Under the pieces are notes generated by a model. The model had not been told where the DNA came from and made no database searches. It was given only the letters and a program-made list of their open reading frames with translations. DNA of 64,000 nucleotides from Betaproteobacteria bacterium. Its GTDB lineage: Bacteria > Pseudomonadota > Gammaproteobacteria > Burkholderiales > Rhodocyclaceae. Shown here piece after piece: positions 40,749-49,583 of this stretch. Location: contig JAHRYW010000001.1 of assembly GCA_020621865.1 (NCBI GenBank), forward strand, positions 150,071 to 214,070, read 5' to 3'. Positions within the stretch are counted from its first letter, which is position 1. Each line of letters opens with the position of its first letter. The position numbers and the translations under genes were made by a program.

Positions 40749-41660
40749 TTACGTTGGAAATGAAACCTTCCTTTTCTTCGGGTTGAAAATACCACCCTCC
40801 GGAAGGACATGCATTCGTATATCGCTCGCCTTTGCCATCGGGCCATCGTCATCGATGATGTGCGCCTTGCGGGCATCGAATATCTTGACGTAATGCTTGC
40901 CGAGCACCTCCCAAGCACCATCGGGCCGAACCAATAGCGCTGTTTCCTCATCGATGCCCACCCCGACCAACTCAGGGTGATCAAGCACAGCGCTGATTAA
41001 TCGGTTGTAGCGGGCTCGATGCATGAAATGCTGATCGACAATCGCCCCCTTAAATATGCCGAATCCGTTGGCGACCTCTTTCATTCCGCGCGCAATATTC
41101 AATACCTCTTCCTCTTCGGCATTTTTTGGATTGCGCCAGCGTCCCGTCAGCATCACAGAGGTCATTACTGAAGCACCGGCAGAGGTGCCACCAATCACTG
41201 CGCCATCGCGAAAGCGTCGGTCAATCGCTTCCAGTGCCTTGGTACCAACCAGCAAATTGGCCAGGCGAGATTGATCGCCGCCCGTAAACCAGTAACCCGA
41301 GAACTGCTCTAGGTATGTAGCAGTGGCTTCGCTGTTTGCTTCACGCCTGTCGATACTGACTACATGTACTTCCGCGCCCAACCGTTGTAAATCTGCCAGA
41401 ACCTCCTGGGCTTCTTCGTCTGTCTTCTGGCTTGCCATGGGTAGAACGGCTATTTTCGCGTTGCCTGCGCCACCCGCAAGGCTGATGTATCGGTTCTGCA
41501 CAGAGTCAGGGGTGTCCCCACCACCAACGATAATGAGGCTGCCCTTTGGCTCGGGCGCAAATAGCTTCGAAAACTGGGCAGAAGCAGGGGGGCATGTGAG
41601 GGCACCACATAGCAGAAGAGCAACCCATAGGGTCCTAGCGAGTGCCGCGGCATGATTCAT
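40749..41660 (-). CDS. Secreted cyanophycinase-like peptidase (S51)
   Basis: A 303-residue protein with a signal peptide (TLWVALLLCGALTCPPASAQ) and the S51 peptidase fold: LIIVGGGDTPD, the nucleophile elbow GGTSAGAS and YWFTGGDQSRL. Cyanophycinases cut the Asp-Arg polymer cyanophycin; secreted forms let bacteria use external polymer. The start at 41660 overlaps the stop of the upstream secreted protein by 4 bp, so both are probably made together. No cyanophycin synthetase is in the window. Confidence 0.88.
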   Translation of the reverse strand: MNHAAALARTLWVALLLCGALTCPPASAQFSKLFAPEPKGSLIIVGGGDTPDSVQNRYISLAGGAGNAKIAVLPMASQKTDEEAQEVLADLQRLGAEVHVVSIDRREANSEATATYLEQFSGYWFTGGDQSRLANLLVGTKALEAIDRRFRDGAVIGGTSAGASVMTSVMLTGRWRNPKNAEEEEVLNIARGMKEVANGFGIFKGAIVDQHFMHRARYNRLISAVLDHPELVGVGIDEETALLVRPDGAWEVLGKHYVKIFDARKAHIIDDDGPMAKASDIRMHVLPEGGIFNPKKRKVSFPT

Positions 41661-42451
41661 GGCGTGCGCAATTCTGTCAGTTGCAGGGCGGAATCCACAA
41701 AATGGAATTTGACGGTGGGCGGGAACCACCCCTCTGCCGAGCGCAACACCTTCGTCACCGAATTGTTAAGCTGGACCTCGATGCGATAGCTCTCAGGAAA
41801 GGTCTTATCCCAGCGCGGCAGGATCTGCTTTATGTAGTTCAACTCGTGCTCTTCGTTCCGGATGATGCCCATAGTTTCGAGCAGGCTGAGCTTGGGCCAG
41901 TGTTCTCCGCCGGGCCGGCCATAGGTCACGATGTTTAGGAAGCGCTCGAAGTCGTGATAGAAGGGGTCGGAGGGATCGACCATCTTGCCGTTGGAGTAGA
42001 TCGCATCCATCAGGTACGTGATGGTGTAGTTCCGTGGGGGACGCTTTGCCCACTGGTAAATGATGTCGTGCAAGGCGGCAGACATGCACAGTTCAAGATG
42101 CCCGCCGACGATATAGAGGTGACTTGCCGTGACATTGAAGCTGATTTCCCCGCCTGCCGAGAATACCCAATGCTCTGGGTAACAGTCCGCCATAAAGTAA
42201 TACTCGTCGGGTGTGTCGTCCTGAAGATAGATAACCGGAATCTTCTTGTCCTTGGCGAACCTGACAGCTTCGTCTACGCCACGCTTCGTCGAGAAGCGAG
42301 CATCGTAGGTAGATGACTGATGAACGACGATCATTACCACGTCGCCATTGATCTTGACCTTCTCTGGTGGGGTAATGTCGTGTTGCCTACAGGCTGACCA
42401 TGCAGACGATAGCGACAGCATACATGCGATCAAAAACAAAAACTTTCTCAT
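41657..42451 (-). CDS. Secreted hypothetical protein coupled to cyanophycinase
   Basis: A 264-residue protein with an N-terminal signal peptide (FLFLIACMLSLSSAWSA) and a mature domain with aromatic-rich stretches (DEYYFMADCYPEHWVFSAGG). It has an alpha/beta look (DVVMIVVHQSS) but no family I can name. It is immediately upstream of, and overlaps by 4 bp, the cyanophycinase gene, so a role in the same extracellular process is inferred. Confidence 0.7.
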   Translation of the reverse strand: MRKFLFLIACMLSLSSAWSACRQHDITPPEKVKINGDVVMIVVHQSSTYDARFSTKRGVDEAVRFAKDKKIPVIYLQDDTPDEYYFMADCYPEHWVFSAGGEISFNVTASHLYIVGGHLELCMSAALHDIIYQWAKRPPRNYTITYLMDAIYSNGKMVDPSDPFYHDFERFLNIVTYGRPGGEHWPKLSLLETMGIIRNEEHELNYIKQILPRWDKTFPESYRIEVQLNNSVTKVLRSAEGWFPPTVKFHFVDSALQLTELRTP

Positions 42452-42946
42452 AAGTGCTCATGGAAACCGATTTTGATGGCTCGGCATTTTATATACCTTC
42501 ATCGCGACTGTTTCAGTTGATGCAGATGTTATATCGTGGAGGCCCAATGGTCGTGTTGTGCTCATTCAGGAGTAGCAAGACCAAAATGGCAACAGCCGCT
42601 TTAAGGCTCGTTGCAACTGTTGGTTCCCAGCACTCCAATGGCCGGTTATGGCCGGTGCCGGTCAGTCAGCGGGGCGTCTCCAGAACAGACACCGGGAATA
42701 CCCAACGGCAGCTATCGGGCACCGAGAGGGAATACGTGCTGTCGGCCACAAGCGGACATATGGACGCCGTTCCCCAAAGCAGACATGGCCCCATGTGTAG
42801 CTGTCGGGCATATTGATGTTGTTATACTGATAGCCAATATTCCAGGTGGCTGAAAACCATGGGTTTAGGGCAAGAAATTCAGCATCATCAATATCAATTG
42901 TTATACGGACCCAGCGGTCCGTGTAAACACTGTTAGCCGTCGAAAG
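42452..42946. other. Region before the cassette array, gene remnants
   Basis: About 495 bp with no intact gene. On the minus strand a piece reading AEFLALNPWFSATWNIGYQ and then NNINMPDSYTWGHVCF looks like a degraded coding sequence. A strong hairpin (ACGGACC/GGTCCGT) lies at about 42903-42921, just before the GTTAGCC core at 42934 that begins the first cassette. Confidence 0.45.
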
Positions 42947-43495
42947 ATGATCGAGTCCAGCTATTGGCGCACCGAGTTGAGGAACGATCTCGCGTGGCTC
43001 AAGAGCCACCGGGTATATCGCAGGTGGTCTGAGAAGCAGCAAGTCCTCTTCGAGCGAAAGTTAATGCTGGTTGCCTTTCAGGTCCGCTCATTGCTGGAAC
43101 GCCCTAAGGTTACCGATCAAGCCCGAAGCACCTCTATGTCGGTCTTGCGTTACAAGAAAGTCGGCAACCGTCCATTTACGGCCACGGGTGCGGGCTGGCC
43201 TCATGAACGGTTCGATATGGAGCATCCCGAGGCCGCCGTTCTCTCGGTACTTGAGGTTTGTAACCAACTCATCCATTACTACTGGATGCAAACTTTGTCG
43301 GAACACCGATCCTTTATTTCGATGCTTGTGTTCTCCGACTATCAGCGTCACAAGTGGGCCTACCAACTTCGAATCGAAGACCTCTTGCACTTGTTCGGTG
43401 TGTTCGGCAATGACTCTTCAGCCATTGTCGGCATGGAATCTCGATGGGACGACAAGAGGCTAGACTACATTGTCACGAGAGCGTGGGGAGCCTGA
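42947..43495 (+). CDS. Integron cassette protein 1, unknown function
   Basis: A 182-residue protein beginning MIESSYWRTELRNDLAWLKSHRVYRRW and ending LDYIVTRAWGA, soluble, rich in Arg, Trp and Tyr. It starts 6 bp after a GTTAGCC core, and its following attC begins with the complementary GGCTAAC, the signature of a cassette. It is unlike its neighbours and of no family I recognise. Confidence 0.75.
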   Translation: MIESSYWRTELRNDLAWLKSHRVYRRWSEKQQVLFERKLMLVAFQVRSLLERPKVTDQARSTSMSVLRYKKVGNRPFTATGAGWPHERFDMEHPEAAVLSVLEVCNQLIHYYWMQTLSEHRSFISMLVFSDYQRHKWAYQLRIEDLLHLFGVFGNDSSAIVGMESRWDDKRLDYIVTRAWGA

Positions 43496-43505
43496 GTGAA
43501 TCGAC

Positions 43506-43572
43506 GGCTAACCTCTCATTCCACCGGACCTGCGCGAAAAGCCACGCAGGCCTGTGAATTCAAACGTTAGGT
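43506..43572 (+). repeat. attC site of cassette 1
   Basis: It starts GGCTAAC, complementary to the core that opens cassette 1, and ends with core GTTAGGT. Between them lies an imperfect hairpin (ACCGGACCTGCG paired with CGCAGG). Length 67 bp fits a short attC. Confidence 0.8.
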
Positions 43573-43576
43573 TTTC

Positions 43577-44200
43577 ATGCCCACGTACCGTTCGGCCCGC
43601 GATTGCCTTTCTTCGGTTGCTGCACGCTACCGCTCTCTTCAGTCCTATTCAGATGTGGGAGTCGTGCGGCCAGTCGGCGCACTCACCCCCCTCTCATGTT
43701 GGTTCGAAACTCAGTTTGCTCGTCCGCAGCAGTTCCGCTTCCAATTCATTCGCCCTCATCCGTATCGCCGCCTGCGGCACGCCCTGACAAAGTACATCGC
43801 GGGTAGTGATGGTTCGGCCGCATATTTCTACACGGAGCAGCGCGGCTCAAAGCCATTAGTCGAATCAGAGGAAAGCTTGGAGATGGCGGTTGCTGGTGCA
43901 ACGGGCATCTCTCAAGGAGCAGCGCACACCGTAGGCGAGTTGCTTCTTGAGTGTGTGGGTGGCTTTCCCCTAACCGCCTTAAATCGCCTGCGCTTTCGCC
44001 GTGCTCGCAGCTTTGATGGGGTACCTTGCTACCGTATTTCTGGCAGGCACCCCCGTGGTGGTCGCGTTGTAATCTGGGTTGGCATACCCGACCTACTTAT
44101 TCGCAAGGTTGTGAAACATCGATTTCGCCAGGAAGAGGTTCGTTTCAACATTCGCGTAAATGAGCCAATCGCAGCCGAGGTGTTTCGTGTGCCGTCCTAA
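43577..44200 (+). CDS. Integron cassette protein 2, unknown function
   Basis: A 207-residue basic protein starting MPTYRSARDCLSSVAARYRSLQSY and ending EPIAAEVFRVPS. It starts 4 bp after the GTTAGGT core. The middle carries a Gly/Ala-rich hydrophobic stretch; no catalytic motif was recognised. The ACCTAAC that starts the following attC complements the opening core, confirming cassette structure. Confidence 0.75.
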   Translation: MPTYRSARDCLSSVAARYRSLQSYSDVGVVRPVGALTPLSCWFETQFARPQQFRFQFIRPHPYRRLRHALTKYIAGSDGSAAYFYTEQRGSKPLVESEESLEMAVAGATGISQGAAHTVGELLLECVGGFPLTALNRLRFRRARSFDGVPCYRISGRHPRGGRVVIWVGIPDLLIRKVVKHRFRQEEVRFNIRVNEPIAAEVFRVPS

Positions 44201-44272
44201 ACCTAACATTCCAATCCACCGGACCTCCGGCAAGCTGTGCTTGCCTCTGTCCGGTGATTTTCAACGTTCCTG
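44201..44272 (+). repeat. attC site of cassette 2 (degenerate 3' core)
   Basis: It starts ACCTAAC and contains a strong stem (CACCGGAC/GTCCGGTG). The 3' core reads GTTCCTG and not the GTTRRRY consensus, so the array is probably truncated here. Confidence 0.7.
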
Positions 44273-44308
44273 AACGTCCGCTTTCTCAGCTGGCCTACTT
44301 CCGCTTTG

Positions 44309-44430
44309 GGTCGGGTCCTGACTCTCACCATTCTCCGTTAGCAGTCGTTCGTGGAGCGAACTTCATCAGCGCCTGTTTTCTGAGCCATATCGGTCACTCG
44401 CCTGATGTGATCTGGCTGGCGGCTTTGGCC
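44309..44430 (+). repeat. Dispersed repeat, copy B
   Basis: The 122-bp inverted counterpart of 36185-36306, about 97% identical. It abuts the methyltransferase gene fragment. Confidence 0.8.
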
Positions 44431-44659
44431 GAGAACCAGTCTGAACTGCCCGGTTTGCAGCTATGGAGCACCTCCCGCATCCAGGCAAGATACTCATCGC
44501 GTGTTTTCCACTGGAAATCGAAATCGCCCCTGATCTGAAAATAAGGGGGATCGGCGATGACGAGATCAACAGATTCCGCCGGGAGTGACGCAATCCATCG
44601 AGGCAGTCAGCGTGTAGGAGTTCTCCTATGGGCAGTTCGGGTGTGGCTTTTTTTGCCAT
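44431..44659 (-). pseudogene. DNA methyltransferase fragment with frameshift
   Basis: The minus strand begins MAKKATPELPIGELLHADCLDGL and then, after a one-base frame change near 44585, continues PAESVDLVIADPPYFQIRG and DFDFQWKTRDEYLAWMREVL. That is the start of an N6/N4 methyltransferase with the catalytic DPPY. The coding sequence stops at the border of repeat copy B, so both a frameshift and a truncation are present. Confidence 0.75.
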
Positions 44660-44953
44660 CTTTTTCTCCGATTGAAAGATATTTTTACACTCCCAAATCA
44701 GAGGCTTTTTGTTCGGTACTTCCAGTTAAACGGTAATGGTGAATACCGTGTTTCACCTTTCGCAGTCTGTGTTTTCCCTGTATTGGCAAGGGTTTAGGAG
44801 AAAATCGGGTCTGAAATAGACCGGCAAAAAATAACCCTACAAACGAAAGGTGAATTCAGCCTCGAAATTTTTCTCACCTTTAAAAACAGAGACTTAGTTG
44901 ACAGTTTTGGGGTGAATGCAAAGAATGAGGGTTGCTTTCATTAGAGCAATCTC
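44660..44953. promoter_or_regulatory. Divergent promoter region with CACCTTT repeats
   Basis: Between the leftward methyltransferase fragment and the rightward HTH fragment. TTTCACCTTTCG at about 44752 and CGAAAGGTGAAT at about 44837 are inverted copies, with a third TCACCTTT at about 44875. They look like operators for a controller protein, perhaps the broken XRE gene beside them. Confidence 0.4.
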
Positions 44954-45434
44954 GTGAGCCCATTTGCCAATTTTCTGCGTGAACTCCGACAGCGTCGCGG
45001 CCTGAAACAAAAAGAAGTGGCCGAATTGCTCGGGTATCGTGCACCGGCGGATTGGCGTGAAGCAAGAGGTCGCTTACTGGCTTGTGCGCCATCAGTTCAT
45101 TTGTAGCGAGAAGGCCGGGCGCTTCTCAAGCGCCAGGGTATGGCGTGAGGATATTGAGGATTTCCATGCGCAGCATGCTTTTGGGCGAGACATCGCGGTG
45201 TTCCTCAAAAAGTCTCCCAAGCACACGGTCTTGTTACTCGCCGAGCAAGGTATTCATCCGCTGCTCGCAGACGGTTCCCCCGATGAATGCCGCCAGGTGG
45301 TGTACCGGCTAGATGGGCGATTGCGTGAATTTCTGGCCGAGACTGGTACGGAATTCTTAACTTCCGGTATTGGGCGCCCCAAAGATGGCTCTAGTTGCTT
45401 CAGATTGCGAAATTCATCCAAAGGCCCTTGTTGA
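44954..45434 (+). pseudogene. HTH regulator remnants (XRE N-terminus joined to another HTH C-terminus)
   Basis: From GTG 44954 one frame reads SPFANFLRELRQRRGLKQKE then VAELLGY, the start of a XRE/Cro repressor, and ends soon after. In another frame from about 45039 a second piece follows: IGVKQEVAYWLVRHQFI, then EDIEDFHAQHAFGRDIA and HPLLADGSPDECRQVVYRL. The second piece has paired HTH units reminiscent of the C-terminal halves of TniQ-type proteins. Neither is a complete gene. Confidence 0.55.
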
Positions 45435-45690
45435 ATGGTCGGACGCATCGGTTATCTAAGGCAATGGTGGGCTCTACCGTTAAGTGTCGGCGGATTGATT
45501 CTTATCGAGCAACGGAGCAGCGTAGGTCAAACGTCACGGTAGAGCAGTTTTTCGCAACAATTCAAGGCCGCTGGAGAATTTTAAGCCCCTATTTGAAGCT
45601 TTTGTGACGGATGACCTACGTGGCCAGCATGATTATTTGATGCTGATGTGGAACGCATCGGGCGAACAGGACTCCCATTAAAATCTCAGA

Positions 45691-46365
45691 ATGAAGAACA
45701 TCAACCAAGAATCGAAGCGCCGACGTGTTCGGCAATATCATCGCAATAATCCGTGGCGGTTAAATGCGGAGGGGATTTTTGTCCCTCATGCCTACCCAAA
45801 GCGTCGCGAATTGTCCTGGTGGGACGATGTCGGTTTTATCTTGAATGGTCGACGGGTGATGGTTTGGTGGGTACATCCGCGCATGAAATATGCGGACGCA
45901 ATTGAAGATGCTGTGTGGGCTGAAGTCGGTGAGCCACCAAAGTCGTTCAGTGGGTCTCTTGACCCGGACTCATGCACGAAGCTGTACAAGCGACAAGGTC
46001 GGTCTCGGAGGAAGGTTGTCGGGTACAAAGCAGCTCCTCAGACAGCAGAGACAACGGACTTTTTCAACCGACTCAACGCCGTTCAGCGAAGAATTGAAAC
46101 AGAAGGGCTGGATCTTGTGGTGCGGCCCTCGATGTCTGTCAGGACTTTGGATTGGTGTCTTGGCATTGAGCTATGCGTCCCATGCGAGGTGTTATCCGAA
46201 GCGGATGTTGTGTCTCTTGCGCATACTGTGCGTCAGATGTTGAAAGGTGGGCGCTCACTTGCTTTGCTTGGTGAATTTCTGGTCGGTTATCAATACGGCA
46301 AGGCAGAGTGGTTAGCCGAAGCTACTGCACGACAGCGTGACCGGGACGATGCCGAACATCAATGA
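45691..46365 (+). CDS. Hypothetical protein, 224 aa
   Basis: A basic, Trp-rich soluble protein starting MKNINQESKRRRVRQYHRNN, with WWDDVGFILNGRRVMVWWVHPRM in the first third and a helical C-terminus. No known catalytic motif or membrane segment. It lies among decayed sequence and cassettes. I do not recognise the family. Confidence 0.65.
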   Translation: MKNINQESKRRRVRQYHRNNPWRLNAEGIFVPHAYPKRRELSWWDDVGFILNGRRVMVWWVHPRMKYADAIEDAVWAEVGEPPKSFSGSLDPDSCTKLYKRQGRSRRKVVGYKAAPQTAETTDFFNRLNAVQRRIETEGLDLVVRPSMSVRTLDWCLGIELCVPCEVLSEADVVSLAHTVRQMLKGGRSLALLGEFLVGYQYGKAEWLAEATARQRDRDDAEHQ

Positions 46366-46460
46366 TCCCGAATGTGTCATGACGATGTTTCGAATGGCGA
46401 CTATGACACCAGCTACTATGTTGTGCGTTTGCCAGCCGAATTCTTCAATCTGTAAAGCGA

Positions 46461-46718
46461 TCAAGGAGGTGGGGAGGAGATCGCTAGTCCCTTTATGAAA
46501 TATGTTTTATCGATCTCTACAGCAATGGTTTCCGACGAGTGATTTTCAACAGTTCCGGTTGGACATACTTTGATTTCGGTTGTAACTGTCACTAGCTTTG
46601 GCTCTTCACGCGGTGGAGGTTCAACGAGCACGTAACACCGATCGCACTCCTTTGGCCAAGGCTGCAGCGGATTTTCCGCTGGCGCGAAAGTAACAGGTAC
46701 TTCATTTATATCAGCCAT
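46461..46718 (-). CDS. Hypothetical protein, 85 aa
   Basis: A small acidic, Pro-rich protein (MADINEVPVTFAPAENPLQP...LAISSPPP) with a likely ribosome-binding site AAAGGAGAG before the ATG. No signal peptide. It is separated from the leftward gene at 46771 by a short palindrome made of cassette core sequences. Function unknown. Confidence 0.55.
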   Translation of the reverse strand: MADINEVPVTFAPAENPLQPWPKECDRCYVLVEPPPREEPKLVTVTTEIKVCPTGTVENHSSETIAVEIDKTYFIKGLAISSPPP

Positions 46719-46756
46719 TTAGTCTCTCCTTTGGTGGGGTTGTGAACAGCCTAACG

Positions 46757-47251
46757 TTAGGTGTTGTCACTTATCGAATTTCAAACTGTAGGAGAACATC
46801 CCCATTGCTGCACTTTCCAACATTTTTTGGGCCGGAAATAACGGCACCACTCTCTATGTGCCCCCAGAACGTAGCCATACACCCTTCTGTGAAGCTTGCG
46901 CCCCAGTTGCATCGAATCTTCCCGCCTTCCTTTTTGTAATACTTTTCTCGGCAGTAAAGTACGTATGACTTTGAGCCAACCTGCGCATAACGAGGCGCTT
47001 GGTCTGCATTTTCGTACGCCACCCCATTGATGAATTCAGTGCGCTTTTGATCAATACTGTTCTGAGCAAACACCAAATGACTCCAAACCGTGAGGACAAC
47101 GGTCAGTGCAAGGGCGCGAAAAGACATGTGTATCTCCCAAGGGATAGGTTGAATAAAATGACTCCGCTTTACCTAGGACATGCGGACATAGTCTGCAGTA
47201 GGCAAACGACGTTGCCTGCCGTAGGGGGCTGGCTCGAGCGAGGGGTTAGGC
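46757..47251 (+). repeat. Possible third integron cassette with inverted gene
   Basis: A GTTAGGT core lies at 46756-46762 and a GTTAGGC core at 47245-47251. Between them the attC-like segment 47171-47251 opens with ACCTAGG (expected ACCTAAC) and contains the stem GTAGGCAA/TTGCCTGC. The gene inside reads leftward. The match is weaker than for the other two cassettes. Confidence 0.4.
46771..47127 (-). CDS. Secreted hypothetical protein, 118 aa
   Basis: It begins with a signal peptide (MSFRALALTVVLTVWSHLVFA) and a Cys-containing mature domain (VLYCREKYYKKEGGKIRCNW, GCMATFWGH, KCSNGDVLLQFEIR), so it is probably periplasmic with disulfides. GGGAGAT precedes the ATG. The family is unknown. It may be the gene of a third integron cassette, inserted in reverse. 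Confidence 0.65.
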   Translation of the reverse strand: MSFRALALTVVLTVWSHLVFAQNSIDQKRTEFINGVAYENADQAPRYAQVGSKSYVLYCREKYYKKEGGKIRCNWGASFTEGCMATFWGHIESGAVISGPKNVGKCSNGDVLLQFEIR

Positions 47252-47800
47252 CGCACGCCATTGAGCGTCGCTCACCGGACTTTACCAATTGACTACTTAC
47301 AGCCATGACAACGCGCTGCAAATTAGGTTCCGAATAGCATAAGTATCTATTGCCATTGGATTGAGCGTCTGCTTTGAAGCTGGCTCACTACCGCTTGTTA
47401 CTGGCCGACTGTCAGCCCTATGCCAAGTCGTTGGCCAACGAAATGATAGCGTTTGGTCACGTACCGTGAGATTAAGTGGTCAACTGATTGGGATAATCGA
47501 AAAATTGACCCCGAAGGGCTAATTCGCTCCGGTAATTGCTATCTGGAGGCAGTTCGTAGAGGTTAAGGAGTCTCTGATCGATGAGTAAGAACGCTATGGG
47601 GCGCGGAGCGAATACCGACTAGTTTTGGGATCCAGGATTTTCTATTCCATCCCAATGTTCATTGAATTGCGTCTGATCCAACCGACCCAAATTGACCCAA
47701 TACGGATTGGCTAACACAGCCGGAGAAGGCCAAAAGCCAAACCGAAACTGCAAGCAAAGCTTGTAGTTTCGGTTAAATAGATTCTAGACGCACGAATACC
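47252..47800. other. Non-coding stretch
   Basis: About 550 bp with no gene that can be supported. Parts (TCTGCTTTGAAGCTGGCTC at about 47368) resemble dispersed repeat remnants. A hairpin of CCGAAACTGCAAGC and GCTTGTAGTTTCGG at 47741-47774 may terminate the leftward gene at 47801. Confidence 0.5.
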
Positions 47801-49180
47801 TTACTGGGTTGCAGGCGTATCCCAGCCCAGACTCTTAGTGATAGGTGCTCGTATTGCTGCTTGGTCTCGAAGAATAACAACGGTTCTTCCACTATCGCTA
47901 ATGCTCATGCTAAAACCACCACGACTCGGATTATTATCGTCTAGCTGTATTGCCTCGCCCGTCATTAAGTCAACAATAGTGGCGCTGTGAAAGAGTCGCA
48001 CATTCTTGGCAGCCGCCGGAATACTCGCAGATGGATACACCCAACGCTTAGCACTCTCAAGAGGGGCCGAAGAAGTAAATTGCGGTAGTACAACCGATTC
48101 ATCGTATGCGCCTTCAATCGATATATCGATAGGCGTTCCTTCTTTCACACCACGCCAACATGCCGCGGTAAACAACCCTTCAATTCTCCAATGGCACTCG
48201 TTATAGAGAATATTAACTGTTGCACAGTTGGGAGCGGAGCCGGAGGACATTGTCGCGGCGATTGGCTGGAAACACTGGTATTCAGCTAATCGTCCCTGGA
48301 TTGGGACGGCGCCATATGATTGCACTCCCGAAGGTCTGCGACGAGTATCGGCTGAGCATAGTTGAAATGGCCTCCAGTAGCGAGTGTCAACGCATTGATG
48401 ATGCGCCAACCTGACATTAAACGATTCTGTATAGGCACGCGAAATAACAACTTCCCCTGTGATCACAATTGAAGCGCTGAGGCGTGGTTTAGGCACGTTT
48501 GGAATATAGAAACCTTCGGTAATTCCATTAAATGTCACGGTTCCGCGTATTTCCTTGTCTGTTTCACGTTGGATTAGCGCTGTTGTGTTTCCATTAGCTT
48601 CCAGCTTGAGACCTTCGGGAAGCCACATTCCGGGTTTAAGAGAGGGGACCGATCCCCCAATTAAGGTCTGCGTTGTCAGTTTCGCTTGTTTTGCGGGTGG
48701 CATTGGATTCCAAAATACATGAACGTCCGCACCATATTGATTTTCTCTTTCCACCCACACGTGAAGCCCAAAATTCTTAAGAGATACAGTCTTAATGCAC
48801 TCAAGCCAATAGCTTCTTCCGGAATCTGGAACAACATACCTCAGCTTTGAAATCGCTGTGTCCTGACTTTCTGAATACTGTTCTTTCTGAAATAAAGAAC
48901 TTCTATTTTTATCAAACTCATCGTAGTTCGCACCAAGGTCGACGCCGTCATACTTGATAGAGCCACCTGCTGCGGCTTTCCGCTCAGCGAAATTCTCATT
49001 AGTGATAGTCCTAAGCCATGCCAATTTTACACTTCGATCAAGGGTGTCGTATTCAACATTTGCAATCAGAACTGGGTCGCATACCTTTGTTGGCTGCGCG
49101 CCTGCAGCGCTAAAAGGTAATATTAAGCAGGATAACTGCATGATTCTAATCAGAGCAATGCGATTAGCAAGCTTAATCAT
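47801..49180 (-). CDS. Secreted hypothetical protein, 459 aa
   Basis: A large exported protein with a signal peptide ending AAGAQ (MIKLANRIALIRIMQLSCLILPFS...). The mature part is beta-rich and contains several cysteines (VCDPVLI, CVDTRYWRPFQLCSADTRRR, CHWRIEGLFTAACWRG). No enzyme motif was found. Base composition is clearly lower in G+C than the core genome, which suggests recent transfer. ATG 49180 is chosen to put the signal peptide at the N-terminus; 49207 is an alternative. Confidence 0.7.
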   Translation of the reverse strand: MIKLANRIALIRIMQLSCLILPFSAAGAQPTKVCDPVLIANVEYDTLDRSVKLAWLRTITNENFAERKAAAGGSIKYDGVDLGANYDEFDKNRSSLFQKEQYSESQDTAISKLRYVVPDSGRSYWLECIKTVSLKNFGLHVWVERENQYGADVHVFWNPMPPAKQAKLTTQTLIGGSVPSLKPGMWLPEGLKLEANGNTTALIQRETDKEIRGTVTFNGITEGFYIPNVPKPRLSASIVITGEVVISRAYTESFNVRLAHHQCVDTRYWRPFQLCSADTRRRPSGVQSYGAVPIQGRLAEYQCFQPIAATMSSGSAPNCATVNILYNECHWRIEGLFTAACWRGVKEGTPIDISIEGAYDESVVLPQFTSSAPLESAKRWVYPSASIPAAAKNVRLFHSATIVDLMTGEAIQLDDNNPSRGGFSMSISDSGRTVVILRDQAAIRAPITKSLGWDTPATQ

Positions 49181-49280
49181 ATAGCAAGTCCTTAGTATGT
49201 TTGGCATCCAGGTATTGAGCTAGATATAGAAAGGTATTTTGAAGTTTTCCCACTGGAACGTTGAGGCACTCTATTGATCG

Positions 49281-49583
49281 TCATCGTAGGGCATTAACAA
49301 TCCTCCATGAAACTCGTCCTGAAGGAAAATCGCCTCCACTGTCGAATACCTCTCCAGTCCCAGATAGTCCAATTGAAGTAGTATCAATATTCAATCCATG
49401 GAGTACCCATGAATTAGGAGACATAGGAACTACATTGTTTGTTTGATTTGTAAAATCGCCTTGGTGCGGATTGAAGGTGCCTTCTGTTAAAAATATGAAT
49501 TGATTCCAAGGTCCGAGCAAATCTTTCAATTCCAATCTTTCAGTAGTTCTGCCAGAAGAAATCTCTACAAGCCAGCTAGCCAT
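49281..49583 (-). CDS. Hypothetical protein, 100 aa
   Basis: A small soluble protein starting MASWLVEISSGRTTERLELKDLLGPW, with Asn/Thr/Gly-rich middle, no signal peptide. Low G+C like its neighbour. Upstream of, and on the same strand as, the secreted 459-residue protein, 73 bp away. Function unknown. Confidence 0.5.
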   Translation of the reverse strand: MASWLVEISSGRTTERLELKDLLGPWNQFIFLTEGTFNPHQGDFTNQTNNVVPMSPNSWVLHGLNIDTTSIGLSGTGEVFDSGGDFPSGRVSWRIVNALR

